A stretch of 64,000 bases of DNA from Gammaproteobacteria bacterium (GCA_029244985.1 JAQWQD010000013.1:17110-81109); one strand, 5' to 3'; counted from the first letter of the stretch, positions 1 to 8,660 are shown. A program made the numbers and translations. The notes: generated from the letters alone by a model not told the origin.

Positions 1-1071
1 GAACAATTGTTTAAGCAAATTAAGGGTTTTAGTGATTACGGTTTTCCTGAATCCCATGCTGCCAGCTTTGCCCTGATCGCTTATGTATCTTCCTGGCTTA
101 AGCTTTATCACCCTGCCGCCTTTTGCTGCGCCCTACTCAATAGCCAGCCCATGGGGTTTTACCCTCCTGCACAACTAATTAATGATGCAAGATATCATGG
201 AGTGAACATACTCCCTGTTGATATCAATAAAAGTTTTTATGAAAGCACTCTGGAATTTGATAGTGGCTTCGAAAGACTCTACTCCCCTTGTGAACAGACA
301 ATGGACCCTATGCTTCGTATTGGGTTCAGGCAAGTGAAAGGTATCTCCGATGTCGGAGCATTGGCGATTGTTGAAGCAAGACAGGCAGGTAAATTTCAAA
401 CTATTCAAGAACTGGTGTTTCGTAGCGGTATTAATAAGAAAGACTTGGAGTCATTGGCTGCCGCCGATGCCTTGCAAGAGCTGAGTGGAGATCGGCATCG
501 CGCTTTCTGGCAGGCATCTGGCGTTGAAGCAAGATGTCAGGATAGAAATATTAGTCAAGAAAACACTGGGCTAACTACACAAATGAATTTTTACTCTGAT
601 CTCCATTTCGCCGATATCGATTTCGGTGTTGATGTATTGTTACCCGTTGTGAATGAGGGCCAGAACATTGTTGCTGATTATGGTTCGACTGGCTTTACCC
701 TGCGCCGACATCCAATAGCTCTCTTCCGCAACCATTTGAATTCATATCAGGTTTCTCCAGCCAGCTACTTAACTGCTATAGATAACGATGCCCATGTCAA
801 GGTAATAGGCTTAGTAACCTGCCGACAAAGTCCAATGACAGCAGCAGGTGTAACATTTATAACTTTGGAAGACGAAAGCGGGTTTGTCAATGTTGTAGTT
901 TGGCCAAAAATTGAGGAGCGCCTTAGGTCTATTGTACGAAAAGCAATGTTAATGGGTGTGGTAGGTAAAGTGCAAAAAAGCGATGGAGTTATTCATCTGA
1001 TTGCACAAGAACTAGTAGATCTAAGTCACTGGTTAGGCTCTATGGAGCTTTCATCACGAAACTTTACCTAA
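1..1071 (+). CDS. dnaE2: Error-prone DNA polymerase DnaE2, C-terminal part (5' end outside window)
   Basis: This is the C-terminal 356 codons of the catalytic subunit of the ImuA-ImuB-DnaE2 translesion mutasome, which extends primers past DNA lesions during the SOS response. The frame is open from base 1, so the start lies upstream. The opening segment FKQIKGFSDYGFPESHAASF is the family's thumb/helix-hairpin-helix region, and the last ~110 residues (KVIGLVTCRQSP through FVNVVVWPKI) form the OB-fold typical of DnaE-type polymerases. The stop faces the imuB stop 55 bases away, so dnaE2 is convergent with its partner genes rather than downstream of them in one operon. Its promoter is not visible. 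A replicative DnaE is unlikely given this context. Confidence 0.93.
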   Translation, partial: EQLFKQIKGFSDYGFPESHAASFALIAYVSSWLKLYHPAAFCCALLNSQPMGFYPPAQLINDARYHGVNILPVDINKSFYESTLEFDSGFERLYSPCEQTMDPMLRIGFRQVKGISDVGALAIVEARQAGKFQTIQELVFRSGINKKDLESLAAADALQELSGDRHRAFWQASGVEARCQDRNISQENTGLTTQMNFYSDLHFADIDFGVDVLLPVVNEGQNIVADYGSTGFTLRRHPIALFRNHLNSYQVSPASYLTAIDNDAHVKVIGLVTCRQSPMTAAGVTFITLEDESGFVNVVVWPKIEERLRSIVRKAMLMGVVGKVQKSDGVIHLIAQELVDLSHWLGSMELSSRNFT

Positions 1072-1126
1072 TGATATTAATTTGTGTGTCTTTACTGCTG
1101 CATTTTCTAGAATCGATAACATTTTT

Positions 1127-2647
1127 TCACGCGAAGTATCCATGTAAATACCAATTATTTTCTCCACTGCGTTCTCGATAAATCCACAGACGACTGCCGT
1201 TCTGCTCCAAGGCCACATAATAATCACGACGCACATCGGTGCCGGACCACCAATAAGTTTCGATCCGCTCTGGTCCGCTAATAATCTCTATAGATTTGCG
1301 ATGATAAAGTTTGCCATTTCTAAGAACGAGTTGCTCCGGTTTTTCCAATAAAAAAAGTGGGCGTGGCGAAATTGGATTTTTTTTTAGCTCTTGCCCTACC
1401 CCATATGGTTTTTCAATTTTCTCCATTTTTTCATAAGTCATTTGTTGTGTAGCATATTCTGGACAATGTTCTGCAATAGTTTTGATGCTGTTAACGAAAT
1501 GCCCACCTAATTTCGCCTTCAGCTGTTCCATAAACTGATTGAGATTATTGTCACTATATTGTTTTTTGGTAGACTTATCTTCAGATAACAATGATTCACT
1601 GTTGGTTATGAAGGCATCAAATTTTTTCACCTTTATCTTCGCCGCAATTACTGGCGCTGGAATTGTAAGATTGCTGAAGTGAGTTCCTAATAGCATTAAT
1701 AAATGTTTACTAGAGCGACTGGGTTGACGCAAGCTCATATTAATAACAGTACTACTGCGCTTCTCATGTTTTAGTAAGAATAATAAGTGGCTCGTGCATA
1801 AGTCGCGACGCTGTAAAAACTCAGAAAGCTGCTCTAACATTTCGTCCGCGACGGGTAAAAGGCGATCAAGACTATCGATTTCATAGGGTAAATCATATGT
1901 AGTAGAGAAGGCAGGCGGGGGCACGTAGTTCCGCGTTGGTTCTGGTGCTAAATTTAAGGCTCTGTGGAGTAAGTTTATAAAGTCACTGCCGAACCTCTTG
2001 TATAAATCACTAGTTGGAAGGCGCCAAATATCCCTTAAATGACGTATACCCATATTATAGAGACGTCGGTTTTGTTCCTTATTTAAATTTAAAACATCCG
2101 TAGACAATTGTCCCAAGGCTGATCGTAAATTATCTTGTTGATAAATCAATCCATTGTGTCCTGACCGAGCAAGTAACAAACTGCCGGTAACCGTAGGGCA
2201 TGCGGCATATAAAAAATATTCTGGTAGTGCTAACTGTTTGAGTTGCTCAGCAAGGGGTCCTTTGAGTTTGTTATGAATGGCTTCGATGCCACCAAAGTAT
2301 TTCAAGCTGCTACGAATTTCGCAGATTAATGCCTGGGGATGAAAGCTGACCGTGGCACTAATATTTTCTAGTAGTGCGGCTAGAACATTGAGCTGTTCAT
2401 CCTGTTGCGACTCACTGAGTTCTGCTAATTGTGGGAAGTAAACTGCATACCATAGGCTTGTTGGCTTCTTGCTTTGGGCTCTTCCGACTTTATTTTTGAG
2501 TGCAAGGCTAGGTCTGTCTCGTAGAGGCAGTTTAACCACCTCAGCTTTGCCACTTAACGGAGGCGGAAGAGGGAGCTGTGATGTGCTGTTTGGATCTTCC
2601 AATCTGGCCTCAGGCTGTGTGTTGCGAATGGTGTCGGTACAGCTCAA
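1127..2647 (-). CDS. imuB: ImuB, Y-family DNA polymerase-like mutasome subunit
   Basis: ImuB is a catalytically inactive Y-family polymerase homologue that bridges the beta clamp, DnaE2 and ImuA in SOS mutagenesis. The family start appears at about residue 64 (SLWYAVYFPQLAE), followed by the palm/finger-like domain and, around residue 207, a NMGIRHLRDIWRLP helix-hairpin-helix. The C-terminus (ETYWWSGTDVRRDYYVALEQ) matches the conserved ImuB tail. The first ~60 residues are Ser/Pro/Lys-rich and may be a low-complexity extension or a mis-set start. The ATG used overlaps the 3' end of imuA by 38 bases on the same strand, which argues for co-transcription under the LexA-controlled promoter of imuA. 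Confidence 0.9.
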   Translation of the reverse strand: MSCTDTIRNTQPEARLEDPNSTSQLPLPPPLSGKAEVVKLPLRDRPSLALKNKVGRAQSKKPTSLWYAVYFPQLAELSESQQDEQLNVLAALLENISATVSFHPQALICEIRSSLKYFGGIEAIHNKLKGPLAEQLKQLALPEYFLYAACPTVTGSLLLARSGHNGLIYQQDNLRSALGQLSTDVLNLNKEQNRRLYNMGIRHLRDIWRLPTSDLYKRFGSDFINLLHRALNLAPEPTRNYVPPPAFSTTYDLPYEIDSLDRLLPVADEMLEQLSEFLQRRDLCTSHLLFLLKHEKRSSTVINMSLRQPSRSSKHLLMLLGTHFSNLTIPAPVIAAKIKVKKFDAFITNSESLLSEDKSTKKQYSDNNLNQFMEQLKAKLGGHFVNSIKTIAEHCPEYATQQMTYEKMEKIEKPYGVGQELKKNPISPRPLFLLEKPEQLVLRNGKLYHRKSIEIISGPERIETYWWSGTDVRRDYYVALEQNGSRLWIYRERSGENNWYLHGYFA

Positions 2648-3365
2648 GTTGGGTGGTGAGGGGCTGGAAATTACCTCGAGCCTTGATAATGGTGACCTCT
2701 GCTTTATTAAAGCTACCAGCTTGAGGTGGAAAGCCCTTTATTTGTAAGCGCATCTTTGATTGTGAGTACTTACTATCGCGATGCTTAAAAAGAACACCGA
2801 GGGTTCCGCCAGTTTCCGCGGCGAGTTGTAAACGACGCAACACTTTACCAGGAAGCCAGGTTTGCCAAGCCAATACCAGGCCGCAGTTATTAGTTTGTAG
2901 GGCTTTTTCTATACTCCATAGAGCGTCTTTACACGAAGTTTCCAGATTCACCACTAATACCTGATCGGTACTGATGCCTGCCTGTACCAGTGCCGGAGCA
3001 TAAAGAAGATGAGGGGGGGAGACCCATAGAATCCAATGCCCTTGTTCAATAACTGAACGCATTAAGGGAATCAATAGCTGGAGTTCGCCCATACCCCACT
3101 GAGGGCTTATGATTTCAATCAAGCCTTTTTGCGGCCAGCCTCTACCAGGCAGAATGCTATCTAATTGAGGATAACCAGTACTGCGGCCGTGGATGCCTTG
3201 ACCGGCCATATCACATCCACGCCAGAGATTGGCATTGTGATTAAGTAATTCATCAATGCTGGGAGAGCCAGCTATATTATCCTGATTACCCACATCCGCA
3301 TGGCTGTATGCCCTATTAAACAAGGGTTCTGGGGCCTTCGCTGAACTTTCCGAATAAGATTTCAC
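2610..3365 (-). CDS. imuA: ImuA, RecA/SulA-like mutasome accessory protein
   Basis: ImuA is a RecA-fold protein that works with ImuB and DnaE2 in translesion synthesis. Diagnostic segments are LWRGCDMAG, STGYPQLDSILPGRGWP and GLIEIISPQWGMGELQLL, followed by the RecA-like core. I place the start at a GTG at 3363-3365 because an in-frame longer version beginning at 3458 would read straight through the LexA operator at 3395-3410 and add a spurious hydrophobic leader. The GTG has an A-rich upstream stretch with only a weak ribosome binding site. The product is 251 residues, close to the family norm. It is the first gene of the imuAB operon. Confidence 0.87.
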   Translation of the reverse strand: MKSYSESSAKAPEPLFNRAYSHADVGNQDNIAGSPSIDELLNHNANLWRGCDMAGQGIHGRSTGYPQLDSILPGRGWPQKGLIEIISPQWGMGELQLLIPLMRSVIEQGHWILWVSPPHLLYAPALVQAGISTDQVLVVNLETSCKDALWSIEKALQTNNCGLVLAWQTWLPGKVLRRLQLAAETGGTLGVLFKHRDSKYSQSKMRLQIKGFPPQAGSFNKAEVTIIKARGNFQPLTTQLELYRHHSQHTA

Positions 3366-3394
3366 TGTTCTTTTTTTAAAGTATAGAAAAAATA

Positions 3395-3410
3395 CTGTAT
3401 TTATATACAG
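3395..3410. promoter_or_regulatory. LexA (SOS) box upstream of imuA
   Basis: The 16-mer CTGTATTTATATACAG is a full match to the gammaproteobacterial LexA consensus CTGT-N8-ACAG. It lies 30 bases upstream of the imuA GTG start. On the minus strand a TATAAT -10 hexamer (complement of 3412-3417), with a TTGCTT-like -35 about 16 bases further upstream, sits directly beside it, so bound LexA would occlude RNA polymerase. The site also lies 95 bases upstream of a divergent small gene at 3506, which could share the control. Confidence 0.9.
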
Positions 3411-3505
3411 TATTATAGAGAGCAAAATTCGGAAAGCAATAGTTAATGCTAAAACCAATCACATTAAGTACACATTAACTAGTTGCACTAGCCTGTTGTT
3501 TTTTA

Positions 3506-3751
3506 TTGAAAATTAAATCTAAAGCTTTGAAAAATTGGGCCGCTAAGGCACTTGAACATTGGATCAGCACCGGAGAAGCAGATGAGAAGGAAGCCGGATA
3601 TGGTTATGGTGGTGATTACATTATTTGTGATCAGTGTATTCGCCAGCAGCGTCGCTCAAAGCGCCCTAATGTAAGCAAGGGAAGAATTAAGGAACCTTTA
3701 TTGGTTGAGTTCCAAGATAATGACAAAGGAAAGCTTTACCAAGGATGGTAG
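3506..3751 (+). CDS. Small hypothetical protein, divergent from imuA
   Basis: This encodes an 81-residue basic protein that I do not recognise. It has an amphipathic N-terminal helix (KNWAAKALEHWIS), a Gly/Tyr-rich turn and one CDQC pair, which could bind a metal only with partner residues or as a dimer. No ATG is present: the only usable starts are TTG codons at 3506 or 3527, and neither has a clear ribosome binding site, so the N-terminus is uncertain. The frame opens at 3479. Its 5' side faces imuA across the LexA box, so SOS control is possible. The stop lies 19 bases from that of the convergent 5-FCL gene. Confidence 0.45.
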   Translation: MKIKSKALKNWAAKALEHWISTGEADEKEAGYGYGGDYIICDQCIRQQRRSKRPNVSKGRIKEPLLVEFQDNDKGKLYQGW

Positions 3752-3770
3752 TGAAGTAGCTCTAACCGCC

Positions 3771-4367
3771 CTATGCAGTATCGGGGCGGTATATTTTCTC
3801 AGCGGTGATCACCGCATCCAGCCTTACATCCCAACTTGCTACTGGAAATGTTTCGGTTAACTGACATTCATGGGCTAATCCTACGAGTAATGGCCGGCTA
3901 TGACGATTAGAGATTTTAAAACTAAAAGTACGATCGTAAAAACCTTTACCCATACCGAGACGAAAGCAATTGGTATTGAATCCTACCAATGGCACAAAGA
4001 CTACATCAAAACTTGTTGGTAAAATTAACTCATCCGGTGCCGGTGGTTCGCCTATACCCCATTGGTTCTGAGTGAGCGCAGTGTTGTTGTCATAGGGAGC
4101 AAAGGACATCTGATCGACATTTTCTATTGAAATAATCGGCAGGTAACAGGATTTGCCTTCCGCTAGCGCTTTACTGAGCAATAGCTCGAGATCTATTTCA
4201 CCATCTATGCTTTTGTAGAAAGCAATATGAGAAGCATCGACAAAAAAATCTTGTCCTACGACCAAATCGTGAAGGCATTGTGCGGCTTCAGATTGTTGAT
4301 CGGCATTAAGGTTTCGGCGGGCATGCCGGAGCGAGCCCCGTAATACTTGACGTTCTTCTTCGTTCAT
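3771..4367 (-). CDS. 5-formyltetrahydrofolate cyclo-ligase
   Basis: The enzyme converts 5-formyl-THF to 5,10-methenyl-THF with ATP in cytosolic folate recycling. Family signatures are the basic N-terminus RGSLRHARRNL, FYKSIDGEIDLELLL, and the glycine-rich loop GMGKGFYDRTF that binds substrate phosphate. I use the ATG at 4365-4367, giving 198 residues, because it matches the usual family start; a GTG eight codons upstream is the alternative. The gene follows 6S RNA on the same strand, as ygfA follows ssrS in Escherichia coli, where the two are co-transcribed. Confidence 0.9.
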   Translation of the reverse strand: MNEEERQVLRGSLRHARRNLNADQQSEAAQCLHDLVVGQDFFVDASHIAFYKSIDGEIDLELLLSKALAEGKSCYLPIISIENVDQMSFAPYDNNTALTQNQWGIGEPPAPDELILPTSFDVVFVPLVGFNTNCFRLGMGKGFYDRTFSFKISNRHSRPLLVGLAHECQLTETFPVASWDVRLDAVITAEKIYRPDTA

Positions 4368-4403
4368 AATAAAAGTTAAAGCAGAGGACACACAGAAAGT
4401 ATC

Positions 4404-4584
4404 AAGTCCCCCGGAACACCGCTATCAAACTTGCCCTGAACCGAAAGGTTCAGGTGGTGGCTCTCGCGATGCATAAGGCTTTCCGACTTGCGGACGTGCA
4501 CACCAACATCTGGCGAGTTGCCTCCGGATATTACAATATCGGCTCAAGAACACTTTTGACTGGCAAATGCTCTAGGGAACTCTG
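4404..4584 (-). ncRNA. ssrS: 6S RNA
   Basis: The minus strand carries recognisable 6S RNA landmarks in order: CTTGAGCCGATATT, GGAAAGCCTTATGCA, the CACCTGAACC-loop-GGTTCAGGG hairpin and GCGGTGTTCCGGGGGACT. The 5' segment AGTTCCC pairs with the 3' GGGGGACT, closing the long rod; the ends given are set by this pairing and are accurate to a few bases. The ~181-nt length matches the 183-nt E. coli RNA. 6S RNA mimics an open promoter and sequesters sigma70-RNA polymerase in stationary phase. The position between zapA and the 5-FCL gene is the conserved gammaproteobacterial one. A TATACT-like -10 lies just upstream of the 5' end. Confidence 0.93.
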
Positions 4585-4876
4585 TGAGTAGTATATATCG
4601 TGCACTGCAAGATAGGAAAGGCTCGGAATCAGTCGCTGGCATTAATGTCACAGCAGGATAAAAAGCTAGATTAAACCACTGACTATGAATAAACATTATA
4701 TATCTAGCAACTTATGTTTCCCATATAAGGTGTGATCGAAAGAGGAAGCTAGTAAAGGATCAACGATGACAAAGTAACTGGGGCGAAAAACCATGATAGA
4801 AGAAATTTATAAGTGAACTAATCGAAGCACGTGAACCGTAGACGCCGTCTCAACTTAGACACTATGGCATCACACA
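4585..4876. other. Intergenic region between 6S RNA and zapA
   Basis: These 292 bases must hold the 6S RNA promoter on the minus strand and the 3' end of the zapA transcript. I found no reading frame with a convincing start on either strand, no tRNA and no strong hairpin with a T-run. Confidence 0.5.
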
Positions 4877-5191
4877 CTAGATTTCAAGTTGGCGGGAGGT
4901 AGCAATGGCTAGCTCTATCTTCTCTTCTAATCCCTTCACCTGCTGTGAAGTCACATGACGTGTTTCGTTGATCAGCCTATTCTTTTTTAGCATGTCATGG
5001 GTGATATTAAGTGCTGCCATAACAGCGATTTTCTCCCCACCATGAATGTTTCCACGACCTTTAATTTCCCTCATGTTTTCGTCAAGATAACGCGCGGATT
5101 TCATCAAAGCTTCTTGGTCTGAAGGAGGACAGTTTACCTGATACTCTTTGTCCAGGATTTTTACTTGTACTGAAGAAGATTGGTCACTCAT
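4877..5191 (-). CDS. zapA: Cell division protein ZapA
   Basis: ZapA is a cytosolic protein that cross-links FtsZ protofilaments at the Z-ring. The 104-residue product has the expected layout: an N-terminal beta strand region (VQVKILDKEYQVNCPP), the SARYLDENMREIK helix, the EKIAVMAALNITHDML core and a C-terminal coiled coil. It follows the small coiled-coil gene at 5210 with 18 bases between them, so they probably share a transcript. Length and motifs are normal for the family. Confidence 0.93.
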   Translation of the reverse strand: MSDQSSSVQVKILDKEYQVNCPPSDQEALMKSARYLDENMREIKGRGNIHGGEKIAVMAALNITHDMLKKNRLINETRHVTSQQVKGLEEKIELAIATSRQLEI

Positions 5192-5209
5192 ATCTTAGTC
5201 CATAAATAC

Positions 5210-5425
5210 TTAAGAATTTTCCATGGCCTTCAATCGCGCCAAGATTGATTCCAATTTGGATTTAGCTTCTTGGTTACGGTCCAGAAGTTGTTTGCGCTCA
5301 GCTCGCCAACTACCTTCGTTAGCTTTAAGTGCTTGATTTTCGCGCTTCATTTCTGCACAAAGTTTAATTAAATCATCGACCTTGTCATTCAAAGTATCGA
5401 ATCTATCTTCGCTAATTTCGGCCAT
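5210..5425 (-). CDS. TIGR02449-type small coiled-coil protein
   Basis: This encodes a 71-residue, wholly helical, heptad-patterned protein (LNDKVDDLIKLCAEMKREN and on). It matches the short ZapB-like family that habitually precedes zapA in gammaproteobacteria. A structural role in division alongside ZapA is plausible from context, but the family has no firm function. The ATG start is unambiguous. The gene is divergent from pepP, and the usual intervening ygfB-like gene is absent. Confidence 0.85.
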   Translation of the reverse strand: MAEISEDRFDTLNDKVDDLIKLCAEMKRENQALKANEGSWRAERKQLLDRNQEAKSKLESILARLKAMENS

Positions 5426-5606
5426 TTTTTGTCTTCAATCTACTATCTAAAATGCAATAGCTGCAAAGGACTATTAACATAAGTTTAGGAATTACATTAA
5501 ATGTGTCGTAACTATAGAGCCGAGTTTAAAGTCGGTCAATAATGGAAATCGAAAAATTGGGGCTTGGTTCCTTATCCAGTCCTCTATATGCTAGTCCATC
5601 TAATTT

Positions 5607-5631
5607 TAAGTCTTATAAAAGCAAAGACTTA
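5607..5631. repeat. Inverted repeat upstream of pepP
   Basis: TAAGTCTT and AAGACTTA form an 8-bp perfect inverted repeat separated by nine bases, ending 44 bases before the pepP start. It could be an operator or a 5'-UTR hairpin. No known regulator motif is recognised. Confidence 0.4.
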
Positions 5632-5675
5632 CAAGCTGCCGGGTGCACTTATAATTTTTTTCCAAGAGGAGCAGT

Positions 5676-6998
5676 ATGCGCATAAGTAATCGGGAATTTA
5701 ACAAGCGTAGAAAGGATTTGATGGTGCAAATGGAATCTAACAGCATTGCGCTGCTGTCTTCTGCGCCCCCTAGTGTGCGGAATAACGATGCTGAATATCA
5801 ATATCGCCAAAATAGCGACTTTTTTTACCTAACGGGATTTGCTGAACCTAATGCTTTATTGGCGTTAATTCCGAGGCGACGACAGGGTGAGGTTGTACTT
5901 TTTTGCCAGGAAAAAGACAAAGAAAAAGAGTTATGGACTGGGTATATCTTAGGACCTGATGCGGCTATTGAAGAATTGGGTGTCGATGACGCTTATCCTA
6001 TAGACGATATAGATGACATCATTACTGGTCTGATCGAAGGCAGGGATCGAGTTTACTATTCGATGGGCAAAGATGATGATTTCGATAATTGTGTTATGGA
6101 ATGGGTCAAGGTGATTCGTAGTAAAGCGAAAATAGGACCTCATCCTCCCAGTGAATTTCAGGTTCTTGATCATTTACTTCATGAATTGCGATTACACAAA
6201 AGCCCTACAGAAATTAAATTAATGGAGAAGGCAGCAAAAATATCTGCTGAGGGCCATAAAGCAGCCATGGCTCACTGCAAGCCTGGAGTAATGGAATATG
6301 AACTTGAAGCTGAATTACTTTACGCATTTACTCGCAATGGAAGCCGTGCGCCAGCCTATGTTTCTATTGTAGGTTCTGGTGATAATGCATGTATCCTTCA
6401 TTACGACAGCAACAATGCCAAAATTAAAGATGGAGACATGGTGCTCATAGATGCAGGATGCGAGTATCAGCATTATGCTTCTGATATTACTCGCTCATTT
6501 CCCGCCAGTGGAAAATTTACTCCGGAGCAGAAAGCAATTTATGAAATCGTCCTGGAATCTCAAAAGGCTGCAATTGCTGAAGTAAAGCCAGGTGCACAGT
6601 GGGATGCACCCCACGATGCATCGGTTAGAGTCATCACAAAGGGGCTAGTTAAGCTAGGTTTGTTGAAAGGTCGGCCTGCACAGTTAATAAAAAGTGAAGC
6701 TTATAAAGAGTTTTATATGCACCGCGTTGGGCATTGGATAGGAATGGATGTTCATGATGTCGGTGACTACAAAATCGATGACCATTGGCGATTGCTTGAA
6801 CCTGGTATGGTAACCACAATTGAGCCAGGAATTTATATCTCACCGAATAATACAAAGGTTGCAAAAAAGTGGCGGGGTATCGGAATTCGTATTGAAGATG
6901 ATGTGTTAGTGACAAAATTAGGTAATAAAATTCTTAGCGCAGGTATCCCCAAGACTATCCAAGAAATAGAATCTTTCATGTCGACCGCCGCAGTTTAA
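5676..6998 (+). CDS. pepP: Xaa-Pro aminopeptidase (aminopeptidase P)
   Basis: PepP removes N-terminal residues that precede proline, in the cytosol. An aminopeptidase P N-terminal domain (YRQNSDFFYLTGF near residue 50) precedes the pita-bread catalytic domain. The dimanganese ligands fall at about D259, D270, H353, E383 and E407 (LIDAGCEY, DITRSF, RVGHWIGMDVHD, TTIEPGIYI, IGIRIEDD), nearly the E. coli numbering. The ATG has a good AAGAGGAG ribosome binding site. ubiH starts 10 bases after the stop, reproducing the classical pepP-ubiH order. Confidence 0.96.
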   Translation: MRISNREFNKRRKDLMVQMESNSIALLSSAPPSVRNNDAEYQYRQNSDFFYLTGFAEPNALLALIPRRRQGEVVLFCQEKDKEKELWTGYILGPDAAIEELGVDDAYPIDDIDDIITGLIEGRDRVYYSMGKDDDFDNCVMEWVKVIRSKAKIGPHPPSEFQVLDHLLHELRLHKSPTEIKLMEKAAKISAEGHKAAMAHCKPGVMEYELEAELLYAFTRNGSRAPAYVSIVGSGDNACILHYDSNNAKIKDGDMVLIDAGCEYQHYASDITRSFPASGKFTPEQKAIYEIVLESQKAAIAEVKPGAQWDAPHDASVRVITKGLVKLGLLKGRPAQLIKSEAYKEFYMHRVGHWIGMDVHDVGDYKIDDHWRLLEPGMVTTIEPGIYISPNNTKVAKKWRGIGIRIEDDVLVTKLGNKILSAGIPKTIQEIESFMSTAAV

Positions 6999-7008
6999 GT
7001 GTTACACC

Positions 7009-8247
7009 ATGAATATCAATTTTCCTGATAACAGCTATGAGATTGTAATAGTTGGAGGTGGCATGGTCGGCGCAAGCTTTGCCTATGCTTTAAGTCAGTC
7101 ATTCGGTGTAACCTGTCCATCGATACTTGTTGTAGAGGCTTCGACGCCGTTATCGGACAAATTTCTACAACCGAGTTTCGACGCGAGGTCTACTGCACTT
7201 TCTTTCGGTTCGCGTCAAATTTTTGAGGCATTGAATCTCTGGAAAATTCTTGAACCTCTAGTTTCAGCAATTCATGAAATCCATGTTTCTGATAAGGGCA
7301 GGTTTGGTTTAACGCAGCTAACTCGAGAAGAATTGGGTGTGGAGGCCCTGGGATATGTTGTTGAAAATGCAGACCTGGGTGCGGTACTAAATGAAAAGCT
7401 AAAGGTATCCAATCATATCGATTTCCTAATACCCGCAAGCATTCAGCAGATTTCACCTACACCGAGTGGAATGGACTTATTAATTTCCACCGAAAGCGAG
7501 CGCTTCAATGTGAGTGCAAATTTAGTGGTGCTTGCAGACGGTGGGCGCTCACCGATTTGTAAGCAATTAGGAATTGAGCAGTCCAAAGAAAGTTACCAAC
7601 AACATGCAATCATTACCAATATTACATTTGAAGAACCACACAACAACATAGCATTTGAACGCTTTACTGAAAATGGTCCTTTAGCAGTTCTTCCTTTAAG
7701 AGAATTTGAAGGAGAGAATCGTTGCTCTTTGGTATGGACTACAGCAGAAAGGGAAAGCGAAAACCTTATGGGGCTTAATGAAAGCAGGCTACTCTCTAAA
7801 CTACAAGCTAGTTTTGGCAATCGTTTGGGAAAGCTCACTAGTATTGGCGAAAAATTCTGCTTTCCGCTAAGTCTTTCTATAGCAAAAGAACAGATAAGAC
7901 CGGGTCTGGTTTTGTTGGGTAATGTCGCCCACACTTTGCATCCAGTCGCAGGACAGGGCCTGAATCTCGCTTTGCGGGACATTGACGCCTTGGTCATAAC
8001 CCTAAAAACTGCGAGCAAAAAGCAGCAGTCTTTTGGTAGCATGCAAACATTGCAGACTTATGTGAATTCCCAAAAATTCGATCAACAAAAGGTAATCAGT
8101 TTTACTGATGCTCTCACCAAATTATTTTCCAGTAAAAAACTTGAAAGAATTGCTACTCGCAAATTCGGATTACTGTCTTTGGAGTTGATCCCGGCGGTAA
8201 GAAAACGCTTTACTGAACAGGCGATGGGCTTAAATAGAAAGTTCTAA
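7009..8247 (+). CDS. ubiH: Ubiquinone biosynthesis FAD hydroxylase UbiH
   Basis: This FAD monooxygenase hydroxylates the ubiquinone ring (2-octaprenyl-6-methoxyphenol step) at the inner membrane face. The N-terminal dinucleotide motif VGGGMVGASFA, the mid DG motif (VVLADGGRSPICKQLG) and the C-terminal GNVAHTLHPVAGQGLNLALRD segment define the UbiH/UbiF/VisC family. At 412 residues it is of normal length. It is placed directly after pepP, which is the conserved position of ubiH. Its stop overlaps the convergent DUF1499 gene by four bases. Confidence 0.93.
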   Translation: MNINFPDNSYEIVIVGGGMVGASFAYALSQSFGVTCPSILVVEASTPLSDKFLQPSFDARSTALSFGSRQIFEALNLWKILEPLVSAIHEIHVSDKGRFGLTQLTREELGVEALGYVVENADLGAVLNEKLKVSNHIDFLIPASIQQISPTPSGMDLLISTESERFNVSANLVVLADGGRSPICKQLGIEQSKESYQQHAIITNITFEEPHNNIAFERFTENGPLAVLPLREFEGENRCSLVWTTAERESENLMGLNESRLLSKLQASFGNRLGKLTSIGEKFCFPLSLSIAKEQIRPGLVLLGNVAHTLHPVAGQGLNLALRDIDALVITLKTASKKQQSFGSMQTLQTYVNSQKFDQQKVISFTDALTKLFSSKKLERIATRKFGLLSLELIPAVRKRFTEQAMGLNRKF

Positions 8248-8660
8248 CGAACTGATTCGCGGATTTTTTCAATTCGATCTCGGTTTACCCCAAAGTCACT
8301 TTGGCCTATGCGCGACGCAGATCTGACGTGAGTGATTCTAGCCTGCGCGTCGTAGAGAAATTCGACATCGTCAATATAGCGCATTAGACGGCTAGTGAAT
8401 TCTGCGTAGAGATAATTTTCTGACTCGCCGACGATGTTCGCTTCTTTTAGCTCAACCAAAACCTGTTCAATCTGATCAAGAGTTGCAGCAATTGGCTCTA
8501 TGCCATGTTCGTCGTTAGTCTCAAAGCTCGATACGCAATTAGGGGAGTCGGGGCATGCTGCAAGTCGGCCTTCTTGTACGCCGATGTTCCTGGGCCGCTC
8601 TCCCATGCAGGCGGTTATTAGGGGAAGAAATGCAAGTAGGGAAAGGAAAATCCGCTTCAT
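8244..8660 (-). CDS. DUF1499 family lipoprotein
   Basis: This 138-residue protein carries the DUF1499 signature CPDSPNCVSS, followed by AEFTSRLMRYIDDVEF and a SRIGQSDFGVNRDRIEKIR ending. The N-terminus MKRIFLSLLAFLPLITAC is a lipoprotein signal with a lipobox ending at Cys, so the protein is probably membrane anchored in the envelope. I use the ATG at 8658-8660; a TTG 16 codons upstream would place a polar stretch before the signal and is unlikely. Function of the family is unknown. Confidence 0.85.
   Translation of the reverse strand: MKRIFLSLLAFLPLITACMGERPRNIGVQEGRLAACPDSPNCVSSFETNDEHGIEPIAATLDQIEQVLVELKEANIVGESENYLYAEFTSRLMRYIDDVEFLYDAQARITHVRSASRIGQSDFGVNRDRIEKIRESVR

Noticed and set aside
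3366..3458. N-terminal extension of imuA to a start at 3458
   Set aside because: It would translate through the LexA operator and the -10 hexamer and add a hydrophobic leader foreign to the family; the GTG at 3365 is better.
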